Part shown: positions 8,963 through 19,664 of the stretch, one piece after another
Numbering within the stretch: the stretch's first letter is position 1
Layout of the letters: the number at the start of each line of letters is the position of its first letter
Assembly: GCA_029547705.1 (NCBI GenBank)
Contig: JAKPOU010000038.1
Coordinates: 16,146-80,145, forward strand
DNA: 64,000 nucleotides
Source of the DNA: Bacteroidota bacterium
Lineage (GTDB): Bacteria > Bacteroidota > Bacteroidia > Bacteroidales > VadinHA17
Direction of reading: 5' to 3'
Program-made: the position numbers and the translations under genes
Notes under the pieces: model-generated
The model's database searches: none
Seen by the model: the letters and a program-made list of their open reading frames with translations, nothing else
What the model was told of the DNA's origin: nothing

Positions 8963-9541
8963 ATGTCACTATTATTAAAAGGTACGAAAACAGAGCAGAA
9001 TCTGCTGAAGGCATTTGCGGGTGAATCACAGGCCACGAACCGTTATGAATTTTTTGCCCTGGTTGCCAGAAAGGAAGGTTTTGAGCAGATAGCAAATATT
9101 TTTCAGGAAACTGCACTGCAGGAGAAGGAGCATGCCAAAAGATTTTTCAGCTTCCTTGAAGGAGGAATGGTTGAAATAAGTGCTTCATATCCGGCCGGCA
9201 GGGTCGGCACAACCTCTGAAAACCTGAAGGCTGCCGCGGAAGGGGAACATGAGGAATGGAATGATCTTTATCCTCATTTTGCCGAAGTGGCAAAGGAGGA
9301 GGGTTTCCCGGAAATAGCAGCCGCTTTCAGAATGATTGCAAAGGTGGAAGCAGAACATGAACGCAGATACTTAAAACTGCTTCAGAATATTTCGGAAGAC
9401 AAGGTATTCATGAAAGACGGAAAGGTCTGGTGGAAATGCATTAACTGCGGATTTGTATATGAATCGGAAAAGGCATATGAGAAATGTCCTGCCTGCCTTT
9501 ATCCGAAATCATACATGCAGCTGCTGGAGCAGAATTACTGA
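8963..9541 (+). CDS. rbr: Rubrerythrin
   Basis: This 192-residue protein has a ferritin-like diiron domain with its Glu ligands in FAGESQATNRYEF and ALQEKEHAKRF (Glu54 and His57). A second helical pair contains VEAEHERRY. It ends in a C-terminal rubredoxin-like domain with CINCG and CPAC cysteine pairs. Rubrerythrin reduces hydrogen peroxide in anaerobes and microaerophiles. It is monocistronic behind an AT-rich leader. Its presence points to an anaerobic or oxygen-sensitive lifestyle. Confidence 0.95.
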   Translation: MSLLLKGTKTEQNLLKAFAGESQATNRYEFFALVARKEGFEQIANIFQETALQEKEHAKRFFSFLEGGMVEISASYPAGRVGTTSENLKAAAEGEHEEWNDLYPHFAEVAKEEGFPEIAAAFRMIAKVEAEHERRYLKLLQNISEDKVFMKDGKVWWKCINCGFVYESEKAYEKCPACLYPKSYMQLLEQNY

Positions 9542-9630
9542 TTGAAAGGCCTGAGTCTCTGTCCTGTATTGCTGACTGGTAGTTCAGAACAGCAGCATTG
9601 CCTGGCTGGCTGCGGGCACAGAATACAGGG

Positions 9631-10989
9631 TCAGTCCCTTGCATCTATGGGAATATAATCCCTGGTGCCGTAAACATTTTTAAATGCCGGCCTTATGATG
9701 CGTTTTGCCTGGAAGGTGAGTTCCTCTATCCGGTGGGCACACCATCCGGCTATTCTTGCCATGGCAAAAAGCGGGGTATATAATTCCTTTGGTATTCCGA
9801 TGCAGGAATAAACAAAGCCCGAATAGAAGTCGACATTGATACATACCACTTTGGCAGATTTCTCGCCCTTGAACTGTCTGAACACCTCGGGAGTCAGTTT
9901 CTCAACAAGGGCATACAGTTCGAATTCATCGGTTCTTCCTGATTCCCTTGCGAGCTCCGCAGCCTTCTCCTTGAGGAGGATTGCCCTGGGATCGGATATT
10001 GTATAGACTGCATGGCCGATACCGTAGATAATACCGGTTTTGTCATTTGCTTCTTTACGTAATATCTTCAGAAGGTAGGATGCAACCTCTTTTTCATCCT
10101 TCCAGTTGCTGACATTTCTTTTAATATCTTCCATCATGGTCAGAACCTTCAGGTTTGCTCCTCCGTGCAGGGGACCTTTCAGGGAGCCGATAGCCGATGT
10201 GACGGCTGAATAGATATCCGTTTCGGTTGAACTGGTTACTCTCATTGTAAAGGTGGAATTGTTTCCTCCCCCGTGTTCCGCATGCAGAACCAGGGACAGG
10301 TCCACGAGATCAGTCTGGAGCCTCGTATAGGAACCATCTCCCTTTATGAGGTGAAGGAAATTTTCGGCTGTTGAGAGGTTTGGTCTCGGATGCCTGATGG
10401 ACAATGTCTTGCCATGATACAAATGCCGTAAGGCCTGGTAGGAGTAGGCAATTATTGAGGGAAATTTTGCAATCAGGTTGAGTGACTGATCTATCATGTT
10501 ACTGAGAGAAATGTCATCCGCTTTTTCGTCAAGGGTATACAGGCCCAGCACAGATCTTGCCAGCATGTTAAGCACGTCCCTGCCCTTCATTGAAAGGATC
10601 ATGTCCTTGATGAAATGGTCCGGCAGGCCTCTCCTGGCTGCAAGCATTGACGAAAATTCTTCCAGTTCGGTCCTGTCAGGCAGGTTGCCCGACAATAACA
10701 GATAAACGGTTTCATCAAATCCGTGCCTGTGCTCCTTCTGGAATCCGTGAGCTATTGATTCAATATCTATTCCACGGTACAATAATCTTCCCGGAATAGC
10801 AATCACCTTGCCGTTTTCCTTGTCATAACCGACCACGTCGCCTATATTCGTCAGTCCCACAAGTACTCCGGTGCGGTCGCTGTTTCTCAATCCCCGTTTG
10901 ACATCATATTTTTCAAAAAGATCATTATCAATCCGGCATGATTCCTCTACTGTCTTTTCCAGTTTTGAAAGGAGTTTATTGTTTTCCAT
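9631..10989 (-). CDS. gltA: Citrate synthase
   Basis: This 452-residue protein condenses acetyl-CoA with oxaloacetate to citrate. The catalytic residues are recognisable: His in LHAEHGGGNNSTFTMR, His in GIGHAVYTISDPRA, and Asp in INVDFYSGFVY. It is the last gene of a minus-strand run that starts with proB. The gap to icd is 14 bases, consistent with co-transcription. Length and motifs match the citrate synthases usual in Bacteroidota; a 2-methylcitrate synthase role is less likely given the acn and icd neighbours. Confidence 0.93.
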   Translation of the reverse strand: MENNKLLSKLEKTVEESCRIDNDLFEKYDVKRGLRNSDRTGVLVGLTNIGDVVGYDKENGKVIAIPGRLLYRGIDIESIAHGFQKEHRHGFDETVYLLLSGNLPDRTELEEFSSMLAARRGLPDHFIKDMILSMKGRDVLNMLARSVLGLYTLDEKADDISLSNMIDQSLNLIAKFPSIIAYSYQALRHLYHGKTLSIRHPRPNLSTAENFLHLIKGDGSYTRLQTDLVDLSLVLHAEHGGGNNSTFTMRVTSSTETDIYSAVTSAIGSLKGPLHGGANLKVLTMMEDIKRNVSNWKDEKEVASYLLKILRKEANDKTGIIYGIGHAVYTISDPRAILLKEKAAELARESGRTDEFELYALVEKLTPEVFRQFKGEKSAKVVCINVDFYSGFVYSCIGIPKELYTPLFAMARIAGWCAHRIEELTFQAKRIIRPAFKNVYGTRDYIPIDARD

Positions 10990-11003
10990 GATAATTAACG
11001 TGT

Positions 11004-12278
11004 TTATTCAGAATAAATATTTTTAATAATCGCGTCAGCGAACTCCGATGTTTTGAGCAATTGTGCATTCTCCATCAGCCTGTGGAAATCATAGGTAACT
11101 TTCTTTTCCTGAATGGTTTTCTGAAGATTCCTGTAAATGCATTGTGCGGCCTCTTCCCATTTCAGATATTCCAGCATCAGAGCACCCGAGAGGATGACAG
11201 AACCGGGATTCACCTTGTCCTGTCCCGCATATTTCGGGGCAGTACCGTGAGTTGCTTCAAATATTGCGTGTCCGGTTTCAAAATTTATGTTGGCACCGGG
11301 TGCAATGCCAATCCCGCCGACTATGGCTGCAAGGGCATCGGAAATATAATCCCCGTTAAGGTTAAGGGTTGCAATAACCGAATATTCCCCGGGCCGTGTA
11401 AGTATCTGCTGAAGAAATGCATCGGCAATAACATCCTTTATTATTACCTTCCCTTCCTTTACAGCTTCTGACAAAATATCATCCGCTTCCTTTTCCCCCT
11501 TTATTCCTGCAATCTTGCTGTACTGCTGCCATGTAAAGACTTTATCCCTGAATTCCCTTTCCGCCAGGGCATATCCCCATTTCATAAATGCCCCTTCGGT
11601 ATATTTCATTATGTTGCCCTTGTGTACCAGGGTCACTGACGGCAGCTTCCTTTCAATTGCGAACCTGATCGCCTGCCTTACAAGTCTTTCAGTTCCTTCC
11701 ACCGATACCGGCTTGATGCCGATTGAGGATGTTTCCGGAAAACGGATACTCCGGACTCCCATTTCATTAATCAGATAACTTTTCAGTTTCTCCGTATCCG
11801 GATTACCGTTCAGGTATTCTATTCCGGCATAGATATCCTCAGTGTTCTCCCTGAAAATATGCATGTTTACGGATTCCGGCCTTTTTACAGGGCTGGGCAC
11901 GCCATTAAAATACCTTACGGGGCGGTAGCAGGTATAGAGATCCAGTTCCTGCCTGAGGGCAACATTAAGGGATCTCATTCCTTCCCCCACCGGTGTTGTG
12001 AGAGGTCCCTTTATCCCGACAAGATGATCCCTGAACGCATCAAGTGTTTCCCGGGGCAGCCAGTTTCCGGTGATTCCGAATGCCTTTTCCCCTGCAAGCA
12101 CTTCCTTCCAGATTATCTTTTTCCTTCCCCCGTAGGATTTCTCCACAGCGGCATCAAATATTCTTACGGAAGCATTCCAGATATCCGGACCCGTTCCGTC
12201 CCCTGTAATGAAAGGAACCAGAGGCAAATCCGGGACAATCATCTTCCCGGTTTCAAATCTTATTTTCTCCCCGTTCAT
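11004..12278 (-). CDS. icd: Isocitrate dehydrogenase, NADP-type
   Basis: This 424-residue enzyme oxidatively decarboxylates isocitrate to 2-oxoglutarate. [20 protein letters not shown] closely matches the E. coli Icd segment that holds the substrate and phosphorylation serine. [18 protein letters not shown] and the cofactor region [19 protein letters not shown] are also present. It lies between acn and gltA in the same orientation, 40 bases after acn. NADP preference is inferred from overall similarity to the E. coli enzyme, not from a checked cofactor pocket. Confidence 0.94.
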   Translation of the reverse strand: MNGEKIRFETGKMIVPDLPLVPFITGDGTGPDIWNASVRIFDAAVEKSYGGRKKIIWKEVLAGEKAFGITGNWLPRETLDAFRDHLVGIKGPLTTPVGEGMRSLNVALRQELDLYTCYRPVRYFNGVPSPVKRPESVNMHIFRENTEDIYAGIEYLNGNPDTEKLKSYLINEMGVRSIRFPETSSIGIKPVSVEGTERLVRQAIRFAIERKLPSVTLVHKGNIMKYTEGAFMKWGYALAEREFRDKVFTWQQYSKIAGIKGEKEADDILSEAVKEGKVIIKDVIADAFLQQILTRPGEYSVIATLNLNGDYISDALAAIVGGIGIAPGANINFETGHAIFEATHGTAPKYAGQDKVNPGSVILSGALMLEYLKWEEAAQCIYRNLQKTIQEKKVTYDFHRLMENAQLLKTSEFADAIIKNIYSE

Positions 12279-12318
12279 CCTCTATTTTAAATTAATAATT
12301 CAATTTTCCGTTATTGAT

Positions 12319-14580
12319 TCACTGTTGCCGCCTTATCAGATTGAGGGCGCTTCCTGCCCTGAACCATGCAAACTGGGATTCATTGTATGAATGGTTTGCA
12401 AATATGGTATCCCGCGTTCCGTCACTATGGTGCAGGATAAGCGTAAAAGGCTTGCCGGGCTCAAAATCCCTTAATCCTGTTATATCTATCCTGTCAGTCT
12501 CCCTGATTTTGGCATAGTCGTTTTTGTCGGAAAATGTAAGTGTAAGGATTCCCTGTTTCTTGAGGTTTGATTCATGTATCCTTGCAAATGATTTTACAAT
12601 GATGGCTCTAACATTCAGAAAGCGGGGTTCCATTGCCGCATGCTCGCGCGATGATCCTTCCCCGAAATTTTCCTCACCCACAACAATTGAGCCCAGTCCC
12701 TTTCTCTTATAGGAAAAGGCAACTGCCGGTACCGGTTCATATGCACCGTTGAGCTGGTTCAGTATGCAGTCGGTTTTGTCATTAAAGGCATTTGTGGCGC
12801 CTATCATGTAATTGTTTGATATATTTTCCAGGTGACCGCGGTATCTGAGCCATTTACCCGCCATTGATATATGGTCGGTGGTGCATTTCCCCCTGGCTTT
12901 TATAAGCAGGAGGAGACCTGTCAGATCCCTGCCGTCCCAGGCTTTGAAGGGAGTAAGCGTCTGCAGTCTTTCCGAGCGCGGATTTATGATGACGGATGTT
13001 GCTTTTTTCCTTTGCCGGGCCTCCATCCTTTTTCCCTCAGTAATACTGAATCCCTCTGAGGGAAAGGAAATACCCCGTGGTTCCGGAAGATTAACCGGTC
13101 TTCCCTCCGAATTGATTAGTGAATCCGTAAGAGGGTTGAATGTCAGTTTCCCCGCTATGGTCAGGGCTGTTACTATTTCAGGAGATGCAACAAAGGCATG
13201 TGTATTTGGATTACCGTCGTTCCTTTTTGCAAAATTGCGGTTAAACGAATGGATCACAGTATTTACCGGATTGTCTTCCTGTCCGGGCCTTTCCCATTGT
13301 CCGATACAGGGTCCGCAGGCATTGGCATAGATATCAGCTCCGATCTCTCTGAAAATTGCCAGAAGGCCGTCTCTTTCAATAGTTTCGCGTATCATTTCTG
13401 ATCCGGGCGTAACCCTGAGACCGGATTTTGCCGTCAGTTTTTCCCTGAGTGCACTTTTTACCACTGAAGCAGCCCTTGAAATATCTTCATAGGACGAATT
13501 GGTACATGATCCAATCAGTCCTGCAGATATCTCCACCGGCCAGTTGTTTTTTTCCGCAGTTTCTTTCATCTGTGAGATGGGAGTGGCCAGATCGGGTGTG
13601 AACGGACCGTTGATATAGGGCTCCAGTTCCGAAAGGTTTATCTCAAGGTAATTGTCGTAAAATTTCGCCGGGTCATCAAATACTTCCGGATCACTTCTGA
13701 GATGTTCTCCGGCGGCTGTTGCCATTTCTGCGATATCCTGCCTGCCCGTGGCGATAAGATAATCAGCCATCATCCGGTCAAATCCGAAGACAGAACAGGT
13801 TGCGCCGGTTTCAGCGCCCATGTTGCAGATGGTGGCCTTGCCGGTTGCTGAAATGGATTCGGCTCCTTCCCCGAAATATTCCAGAACTGATCCGGTACCT
13901 CCCTTTACTGATAACATTCCTGTTATTTTGAGGATGATGTCCTTGGGAGAGACCCATCCGCTCAGTTTTCCTGTAAGACGGATACCGATTATTTTCGGAA
14001 ACTTCAGTTCCCAGGGAAGCCCCGCCATTACATCCACCGCGTCAGCGCCGCCCACACCGATTGCTATCATTCCCATTCCCCCTGCGTTTGGTGTGTGCGA
14101 ATCAGTGCCCACCATCATCCCTCCCGGAAAGGCATAGTTTTCCAGAATGATCTGGTGAATGATACCGGATCCGGGTTCCCAGAAATCAATTCCGTAGTTC
14201 ATGCTTACTGACCGGAGGAAATCATATACTTCACGGTTGGTTTCACGGGATTTAGCAAGGTCGCTTTCAGCTCCCCTGAATGCTGTGATAAGGTGATCAC
14301 AGTGAATTGATGAGGGAACAGAAGTGTTCAGCTTTCCGGCCATCATGAACTGCAGCATTGCCATCTGAGCCGTTGCATCCTGCATTGCAACCCTGCCGGG
14401 TGAAAATTCCGCGTAATCAATTCCTCTGATGAAGGAAACAACCTTGTTCTGATCCCCGAGATGATTGTACAGCACCTTTTCGGTAAAGGTCAGCGGCCTG
14501 TTGAGACTCTCCCTTATCCTGGCAATGTTTCCAGGAAGGTCTTCATAGAATTTCTTTATCTTATCAGAATCAGAATTCAT
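12319..14580 (-). CDS. Aconitate hydratase (mitochondrial-type)
   Basis: The start at 14580 ([18 protein letters not shown]) is preferred over an upstream in-frame ATG at 14634, which would overlap proA. The protein has 753 residues. The 4Fe-4S cysteines are in [15 protein letters not shown] and [13 protein letters not shown], and the swivel-domain segment [13 protein letters not shown] is near the end. It converts citrate to isocitrate. The size and order of motifs fit the mitochondrial-type aconitase common in Bacteroidota. It sits between proA and icd, so substrate and product enzymes are neighbours. Confidence 0.93.
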   Translation of the reverse strand: MNSDSDKIKKFYEDLPGNIARIRESLNRPLTFTEKVLYNHLGDQNKVVSFIRGIDYAEFSPGRVAMQDATAQMAMLQFMMAGKLNTSVPSSIHCDHLITAFRGAESDLAKSRETNREVYDFLRSVSMNYGIDFWEPGSGIIHQIILENYAFPGGMMVGTDSHTPNAGGMGMIAIGVGGADAVDVMAGLPWELKFPKIIGIRLTGKLSGWVSPKDIILKITGMLSVKGGTGSVLEYFGEGAESISATGKATICNMGAETGATCSVFGFDRMMADYLIATGRQDIAEMATAAGEHLRSDPEVFDDPAKFYDNYLEINLSELEPYINGPFTPDLATPISQMKETAEKNNWPVEISAGLIGSCTNSSYEDISRAASVVKSALREKLTAKSGLRVTPGSEMIRETIERDGLLAIFREIGADIYANACGPCIGQWERPGQEDNPVNTVIHSFNRNFAKRNDGNPNTHAFVASPEIVTALTIAGKLTFNPLTDSLINSEGRPVNLPEPRGISFPSEGFSITEGKRMEARQRKKATSVIINPRSERLQTLTPFKAWDGRDLTGLLLLIKARGKCTTDHISMAGKWLRYRGHLENISNNYMIGATNAFNDKTDCILNQLNGAYEPVPAVAFSYKRKGLGSIVVGEENFGEGSSREHAAMEPRFLNVRAIIVKSFARIHESNLKKQGILTLTFSDKNDYAKIRETDRIDITGLRDFEPGKPFTLILHHSDGTRDTIFANHSYNESQFAWFRAGSALNLIRRQQ

Positions 14581-14605
14581 AATGGTAAGCTTTAGATTGT
14601 TCCGT

Positions 14606-15853
14606 TCAGGGCCTGGTCTGCCCGTTACCCTCAATTATCCATTTATAGGTGGTAAGAGCCTCAAGGGCCATTGGCCCTCTGGCATGCATTTTCTGCGTGG
14701 ATATTCCGATTTCGGCGCCAAGGCCGAATTCGGCACCATCGGTAAATGCCGTTGATGTATTGACATATACAGCTGCTGCATCTGTCATTTTACAAAACAT
14801 TTCCTGTCTTTCCCTGTCGCCGGATATAATGGCTTCACTATGCTGTGAACTGTGTTGTGCAATGTGTTCAATGGCTTCGTCAAAAGAGGAAACAGTCTTA
14901 ACAGCCATCTTGTAATCCAGGAACTCAGTGCCGAAGGAATCGTCAGTGGCAGCTTCAAGCAGATTGTCGGGATACTTTCCCCTGAGGGCCTTCAGGGCCT
15001 TTTCATCAGCCTGTATTATCACATCTGAATCCTGACAGAGACCTACAATATATCCGAGGTCGTCCAGCCGGCTTTCATGTATTACCAGGCAGTCAAGTGC
15101 GTTACAAACACTTACACGCCTTGTTTTGGCATTGTGGATTACTTTCCTTCCTGTTTCGCGGTCGCCATATTCATCAAAATAGCTGTGGCATATTCCTGCA
15201 CCTGTTTCAATAACGGGTATGGTGGCATTCTTCCTTACGAAATCTATAAGGCTCTGGCTTCCGCGCGGAATGATAAGGTCAACGTAATTAACGGCGTTCA
15301 GAAGCTGTGCGGTTTCTTCCCTGCCGGGAGGCAGAAGGGCTACGATGTCGCCCGTGATATCAAAATCAGCCAGGGAATCCTTTATTATTTTTACAATGGC
15401 TGTGTTTGAATGAATGGCATCGCTTCCTCCCTTGAGTATGCAGGCATTTCCTGATTTCAGGCAGAGGGAGAAAACGTCAAAAGTGACATTTGGCCGGGCT
15501 TCATATATTATTCCGATAACTCCGAACGGGACGCTTATTTTTTTTATCCTGAGTCCGTTTGGTTTTGTGTAGTCGTAACTGATCCTGCCAAGGGGAGAAT
15601 CCAGGCGGGACACATTCCGGATATCTGCAGCAATATTTTTTATTCTGCCGGGGGTAAGCTGCAGGCGGTCATATTTCGGATCCTGCCTGTCCATACGGGA
15701 AAGGTCCTTTTCATTTTCTGCCATTATCAGAGGGATGTTCTCCTCTGTCTTGTCAGCAAGATGATTCAATACCCTGTTGACGGTATCGGTATCAAGGTTA
15801 TTCAGCTTCCGGCTTGCCGAAAGTGCTGATTGAAATATCGGCGTACAGTCCAT
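14606..15853 (-). CDS. proA: Gamma-glutamyl phosphate reductase
   Basis: This 415-residue aldehyde dehydrogenase-fold enzyme reduces glutamyl 5-phosphate to glutamate semialdehyde, the second step of proline synthesis. It shows the family segments [21 protein letters not shown] and [13 protein letters not shown], the catalytic cysteine in [14 protein letters not shown], and the late [16 protein letters not shown]. It begins 17 bases after proB and is followed 26 bases later by aconitase. Confidence 0.95.
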   Translation of the reverse strand: MDCTPIFQSALSASRKLNNLDTDTVNRVLNHLADKTEENIPLIMAENEKDLSRMDRQDPKYDRLQLTPGRIKNIAADIRNVSRLDSPLGRISYDYTKPNGLRIKKISVPFGVIGIIYEARPNVTFDVFSLCLKSGNACILKGGSDAIHSNTAIVKIIKDSLADFDITGDIVALLPPGREETAQLLNAVNYVDLIIPRGSQSLIDFVRKNATIPVIETGAGICHSYFDEYGDRETGRKVIHNAKTRRVSVCNALDCLVIHESRLDDLGYIVGLCQDSDVIIQADEKALKALRGKYPDNLLEAATDDSFGTEFLDYKMAVKTVSSFDEAIEHIAQHSSQHSEAIISGDRERQEMFCKMTDAAAVYVNTSTAFTDGAEFGLGAEIGISTQKMHARGPMALEALTTYKWIIEGNGQTRP

Positions 15854-15869
15854 TTCCGGAGATTAATTT

Positions 15870-16970
15870 TCAGTTTTTCTCATTTATCAGTAAATAATCA
15901 TAGTGTACCAGAGGTTTTTTCCTCTTTTCACCCATGTAAAGCTCAACCTTTTCGGAATCATATTCCGATTTGCCGATTCCGATCTGATTATTGGCATCAT
16001 CAAATATCCTGATGATATCTCCTTTTTTAAAAAAGCCCTCAACTTTTGATACTCCTATCATAAGCAGGCTGGAGGCCTTATCCCCTGTCAGGGCATCCCG
16101 GGCTCCCCTGTTAATGTAAACAATTCCCTTTGCAAATGTTCCGGAGTGGGAAAGCCATTTTTTCACTCCCGTCTTTTTTATATCGGCTGCAATGAATCTT
16201 GTGCACGGAACATCTTTTTCACGGATGATATCGGTTATAATGGTATCACGTGTTCCGTTTGCAATATATACATCGATTCCTTCCGCCGCTGTTTTCATGG
16301 CAATGGAATATTTTGTATGCATACCCCCGCGTCCGAATCCCGATTTTGACATACTGATGAACTGGCTCACATCACCGGAATTGTCATCTATCTCCCTGAT
16401 AAGCTGTGAATTTTCAGATCCGGGTTCACCGGTATAAATTCCGTCAACATTTGACAGAATAAACAGGGAACCGCAATTCATCATTGAGGAAATCATGCCT
16501 GACAATTCATCGTTATCGGTGAACATCAGCTCTGTAATGGAGATGGCATCATTCTCGTTTACCACGGGAAGCACTTTATTGTCCAGCATAGCGGTGATAC
16601 AGTTCTTCATGTTCAGATAATGCATCCTGTCCCTGAAACTGTCTTTTGTTGCAAGAAGCTGTCCTGCCTGAATCCCGTATTTCCCAAATAGGAACTGATA
16701 GGTTCCCATAAGCTTCACCTGGCCTATTGCAGCCCAGATCTGACGCGACGAGATTATGCTGGTTTTCCTGGATGGTACTACTTCACTGCGTCCGGCTGCA
16801 ACCGCCCCCGAAGTAATCAATATTACTTCAATGTTGTTCTTGTGAAGGATTGCTATCTCTTCAACAATACGCAACATCCTGCCGGTATTCAGAGATCCGT
16901 CTGACTTTGCTATAACATTGCTTCCTACTTTTATAGCAACTCTGTTGAATTTCGGATTAATATTTTTCAA
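15870..16970 (-). CDS. proB: Glutamate 5-kinase
   Basis: This enzyme phosphorylates glutamate in the first step of proline synthesis. It has an amino acid kinase domain (VAIKVGSNVIAK, LITSGAVAAGR, VNENDAISI, GRGGMHTKYSIA) and a C-terminal PUA domain (from about residue 280). The first ATG of the frame is at 17063, but it adds 31 non-homologous residues. A TTG at 16970 gives 366 residues, almost exactly the usual length (E. coli 367), with the protein starting just before NINPKFNRVAIKVGS. I chose the TTG, but the start is uncertain. It leads the proB-proA-acn-icd-gltA run. Confidence 0.9.
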   Translation of the reverse strand: MKNINPKFNRVAIKVGSNVIAKSDGSLNTGRMLRIVEEIAILHKNNIEVILITSGAVAAGRSEVVPSRKTSIISSRQIWAAIGQVKLMGTYQFLFGKYGIQAGQLLATKDSFRDRMHYLNMKNCITAMLDNKVLPVVNENDAISITELMFTDNDELSGMISSMMNCGSLFILSNVDGIYTGEPGSENSQLIREIDDNSGDVSQFISMSKSGFGRGGMHTKYSIAMKTAAEGIDVYIANGTRDTIITDIIREKDVPCTRFIAADIKKTGVKKWLSHSGTFAKGIVYINRGARDALTGDKASSLLMIGVSKVEGFFKKGDIIRIFDDANNQIGIGKSEYDSEKVELYMGEKRKKPLVHYDYLLINEKN

Positions 16971-17079
16971 TTCTTTATTGGCGGGGCCTTGATTTGAGCA
17001 AAATGTTGCAAAAATAACAGTAATTATGTAGTTTTTTACAGGATATATATAATTTTTAAGCATTTTTATAACAGGAAAT

Positions 17080-17087
17080 CAAAATTA
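17080..17087 (-). promoter_or_regulatory. Candidate -7 box for the proB-proA-acn-icd-gltA operon
   Basis: On the minus strand this reads TAATTTTG, an exact TAnnTTTG match, about 110 bases before the preferred proB start. No good -33 element is seen at the expected distance, so support is moderate. Confidence 0.35.
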
Positions 17088-17109
17088 TCCCGGAATTAAC
17101 TTCATCAGT

Positions 17110-17253
17110 ATGAAGAAAAAAGCATTAATACCCCAGATGCTTGCTGCCTGTATTTCATGTACGCGGGAATCCGCAGATCTGCAGCTTGTGCAATATCAGG
17201 CCGACCTTAAGGAAAATTTTGATTTACTTTGCATGAAACAGCTTGACCGGTAA
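17110..17253 (+). CDS. Small possible lipoprotein ORF (47 residues)
   Basis: A short frame opens MKKKALIPQMLAACISC, which resembles a crude lipoprotein signal, and continues with a helical stretch that ends MKQLDR. It sits 19 bases before the next gene in the same orientation. I recognise no family. It could be a remnant of a degraded lipoprotein gene or chance coding. Codon use is not decisive at this length. Confidence 0.25.
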   Translation: MKKKALIPQMLAACISCTRESADLQLVQYQADLKENFDLLCMKQLDR

Positions 17254-17272
17254 ACATTAAGACATAATAAAT

Positions 17273-17695
17273 ATGAGCCCGAATTTTTCCCTTGGCAAAT
17301 CAGAAATCTGGAACAGGACCGTCAGAGGCGTAAAAAAAGTCGTCAGATGGATCATTGCGTTGCTTGTCATGGCAACAGCTGTTTTTGTATATGTAAATTA
17401 TTTTCACACCTTCAGTGAAGGCTACAGGGCGGGAACATTGCAGAAATTTTCAAGAAAGGGCGTCATTTTCAAGACTTATGAAGGAGAACTGATACTAAGC
17501 GGGGCTGGTGCGGAAAATGAAATAATAATATCGCCCGAAAAATTCTCGTTTACAATGGTTAATAAAGACCTTGTCAGACAGTTTGACACCCTTCAGGGCC
17601 AGAATGTGATTGTGCATTTCATTCAAAAGAACGGAGCCGTGTTCTGGAGGGGCGAATCGAAGTTCCTGGTTGATTCTGTGCGCTCAAGAAGATAA
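17273..17695 (+). CDS. Single-pass membrane protein of unknown function
   Basis: This 140-residue protein has a basic N-terminus, one membrane segment (WIIALLVMATAVFVYVNYF, about residues 27-45) and an extracytoplasmic, mostly beta domain with GVIFKTYEGELILSG and GQNVIVHFIQKNG. Proteins of this shape are widespread and uncharacterised in Bacteroidota. It is convergent with the HerA-like gene. No catalytic motif is visible. Confidence 0.65.
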   Translation: MSPNFSLGKSEIWNRTVRGVKKVVRWIIALLVMATAVFVYVNYFHTFSEGYRAGTLQKFSRKGVIFKTYEGELILSGAGAENEIIISPEKFSFTMVNKDLVRQFDTLQGQNVIVHFIQKNGAVFWRGESKFLVDSVRSRR

Positions 17696-17819
17696 TTCCG
17701 TTCATGACCTAAGCGCTTTCCTCAATGGCGGGGGAATTTACCTTCTGGCATCATAAGCCGGAAAAATTGATTCCTCAGGTCCGGAAGCATTAATAATCAG
17801 CTTTTCAGGCATCAATTAA

Positions 17820-19358
17820 TCAGAAATGCTTTTTGAGTATTCCCATCACTCCGCGGATAAATGTTGCGCTGGTCAGGACCTTTACCACCGGATGGATTGT
17901 GGTCCTTCTCCGCGAAGGTGCCCGTCGTGTGGTTCTTTCCGGCTTTCCTTCATGCCTGCTGCCTCCTCCCTTCCCGGCAGCCCGGCCTTCCTGGCTTTTC
18001 CGTACGGAGACAATCTTTCTGTCAAGTATTTCATAGGCGCTGTCCCTGTCAATAACCCGCTCATATTTACGGACCAGTTCCGATGAATTATTGATCTCTG
18101 CAATCTCCTCAGGGGAAAGAATATCCATTCTGCTCATCGGGGCCCTGACCATGGTCACTGCAAGTGGTGTGGGTATCCCCTTTTCATTGAGGGCTGTGAC
18201 AAGAGCCTCGCCCGTTCCCAGGCTTGTAAGGACCATATCAGTTTTGTAATAGTCTGACAGGGGAAAATTTTCTGCTGCAAGCCTGATTGCCTGCCTGTCA
18301 GCTGCGGTAAATGCCCTTAGTGCGTGCTGAATCTTCAGGCCGAGCTGTGCCAGGACTGAATTCGGAATATCCGTGGGGTTCTGTGTCACAAAGAAGATCC
18401 CAATGCCTTTGGAACGTATCAGCTTGACAATGATTTCGATTTCGTTCAGAAGGGTCCTGCCTGCACGGTTGAATATGAGATGGGCTTCTTCGATAAATAT
18501 TACCAGCTCTGGTTTTTCCCGATCTCCGATTTCAGGCATCACATCATATATCTCGGCAAGCAGGCATAACATAAAGGTTGAAAACAGTTTAGGCCTGTTC
18601 TGTATATCCGTCACCCTTACAATGTTTATGAAGGCATTGCCGTTTTTGTCCTTTCTGAGCAGATCGCTGATCTCAAGGGAAAGTTCGCCAAAAAACAGAT
18701 CCGCATCCTGCTGTTCGAGTTCCAGTACTTTTCGCAGTATCACGCCGGTTGAGGCGGATGATATCCTGCCATATTCCTTTTCAAACTCCTCCCTGCCTTC
18801 CGATGTGGCATAGCGGATTACACTTTTCAGATCCTTCAGGTCGAGAAGAGGAAGTCCGTTGTCATCACAAAATTTGAATATGACCGAAATAATTCCTGCC
18901 TGGGCATCGTTCAGATCGAGTATTCTTGAAAGAAGCACCGGACCAAATTCGGATACGGTTGCACGAAGCCTTACACCGTTTTGTTTTGATATGGTCATCA
19001 GTTCAACCGGAAACCCTTTTACGGAATAGGGAATTCCGATTCTGGCATGCCGGCCGGCAATTGATTCTGTTTCTTTTCCCGGCATTGCTATTCCGCTCAG
19101 GTCGCCCTTGATATCCATCAGTAACACGGGAACTCCTTTCTCTGACAATTGTTCAGCCATTACCTGAAGGGTTTTGGTCTTTCCGGTACCGGTGGCTCCC
19201 GCAATAAGACCATGCCTGTTCAATGTTTTCAGTGGAATTCTTACCTGTGATTCCGGCATTGCTTCCCCCTCAAAAACGGCTCCTCCAAGCAGGATGTTGT
19301 CACCTTTGCATGCATAACCTGAACTGATGCTGGCTATAAATTCTTTTTTGTCTTTCAT
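17820..19358 (-). CDS. HerA-like ATPase (DUF853 family)
   Basis: This 512-residue P-loop ATPase resembles the YjgR/DUF853 branch of the HerA-FtsK superfamily. It has Walker A GATGTGKTKTLQ near residue 55, a Walker B strand ELVIFIEEAHLIF near residue 290 and a sensor segment FVTQNPTDIPNSVLAQLG. The C-terminal 70 residues are very basic (many Arg/Lys), which suggests nucleic-acid or membrane contact. The in vivo role of DUF853 is not settled. HerA relatives pump DNA, but no NurA-like nuclease is adjacent, so a DNA-repair role is not supported here. Confidence 0.87.
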   Translation of the reverse strand: MKDKKEFIASISSGYACKGDNILLGGAVFEGEAMPESQVRIPLKTLNRHGLIAGATGTGKTKTLQVMAEQLSEKGVPVLLMDIKGDLSGIAMPGKETESIAGRHARIGIPYSVKGFPVELMTISKQNGVRLRATVSEFGPVLLSRILDLNDAQAGIISVIFKFCDDNGLPLLDLKDLKSVIRYATSEGREEFEKEYGRISSASTGVILRKVLELEQQDADLFFGELSLEISDLLRKDKNGNAFINIVRVTDIQNRPKLFSTFMLCLLAEIYDVMPEIGDREKPELVIFIEEAHLIFNRAGRTLLNEIEIIVKLIRSKGIGIFFVTQNPTDIPNSVLAQLGLKIQHALRAFTAADRQAIRLAAENFPLSDYYKTDMVLTSLGTGEALVTALNEKGIPTPLAVTMVRAPMSRMDILSPEEIAEINNSSELVRKYERVIDRDSAYEILDRKIVSVRKSQEGRAAGKGGGSRHEGKPERTTRRAPSRRRTTIHPVVKVLTSATFIRGVMGILKKHF

Positions 19359-19664
19359 ATTATTCCTTTTCTGAATATTGCTGATATGAATTGAAAATTA
19401 CCGGTCTGAATGAAAGCTGAAATTTAAGGGATTATTTCCTGCCACAGAAATCTGCTGAAGATATTTCAGGGATAAACAGCATTTTTCCGGATATGCCTGA
19501 CCGGCGTGTCTTACAGCTTGCAGAACAGGAGGGAAAATTATTTCTATTCGGGTTAATTAAAAAAATGTTTTTATCTTTGCGGCCTCACAACTTATTGACT
19601 TAAAAACAGTAATAGGAGGGAATATTAAATTGAACAACTAATTTATAAATCCAAATCTATTAAA
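19359..19664. other. Intergenic region between divergent HerA-like and YegP genes
   Basis: No coding frame stands out in these 306 bases. The only signal is the promoter at 19572-19579 for the yegP homologue; the rest is AT-rich leader. Confidence 0.6.
19572..19579 (+). promoter_or_regulatory. Candidate -7 box for the yegP homologue
   Basis: TATCTTTG is an exact TAnnTTTG match. A TTCG about 21 bases upstream (19547-19550) is a near match to the -33 TTTG. The implied leader is about 80 bases. Confidence 0.55.

Noticed and set aside
17110..17253. Toxin-antitoxin pair formed by the small ORF and the 17273 gene
   Set aside because: The 17273 product is a membrane protein with an extracytoplasmic domain and the small ORF looks like a lipoprotein fragment; neither shows toxin or antitoxin motifs.
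17820..19358. HerA-NurA DNA repair or defence operon
   Set aside because: The ATPase belongs to the DUF853 branch and there is no nuclease partner on either side.
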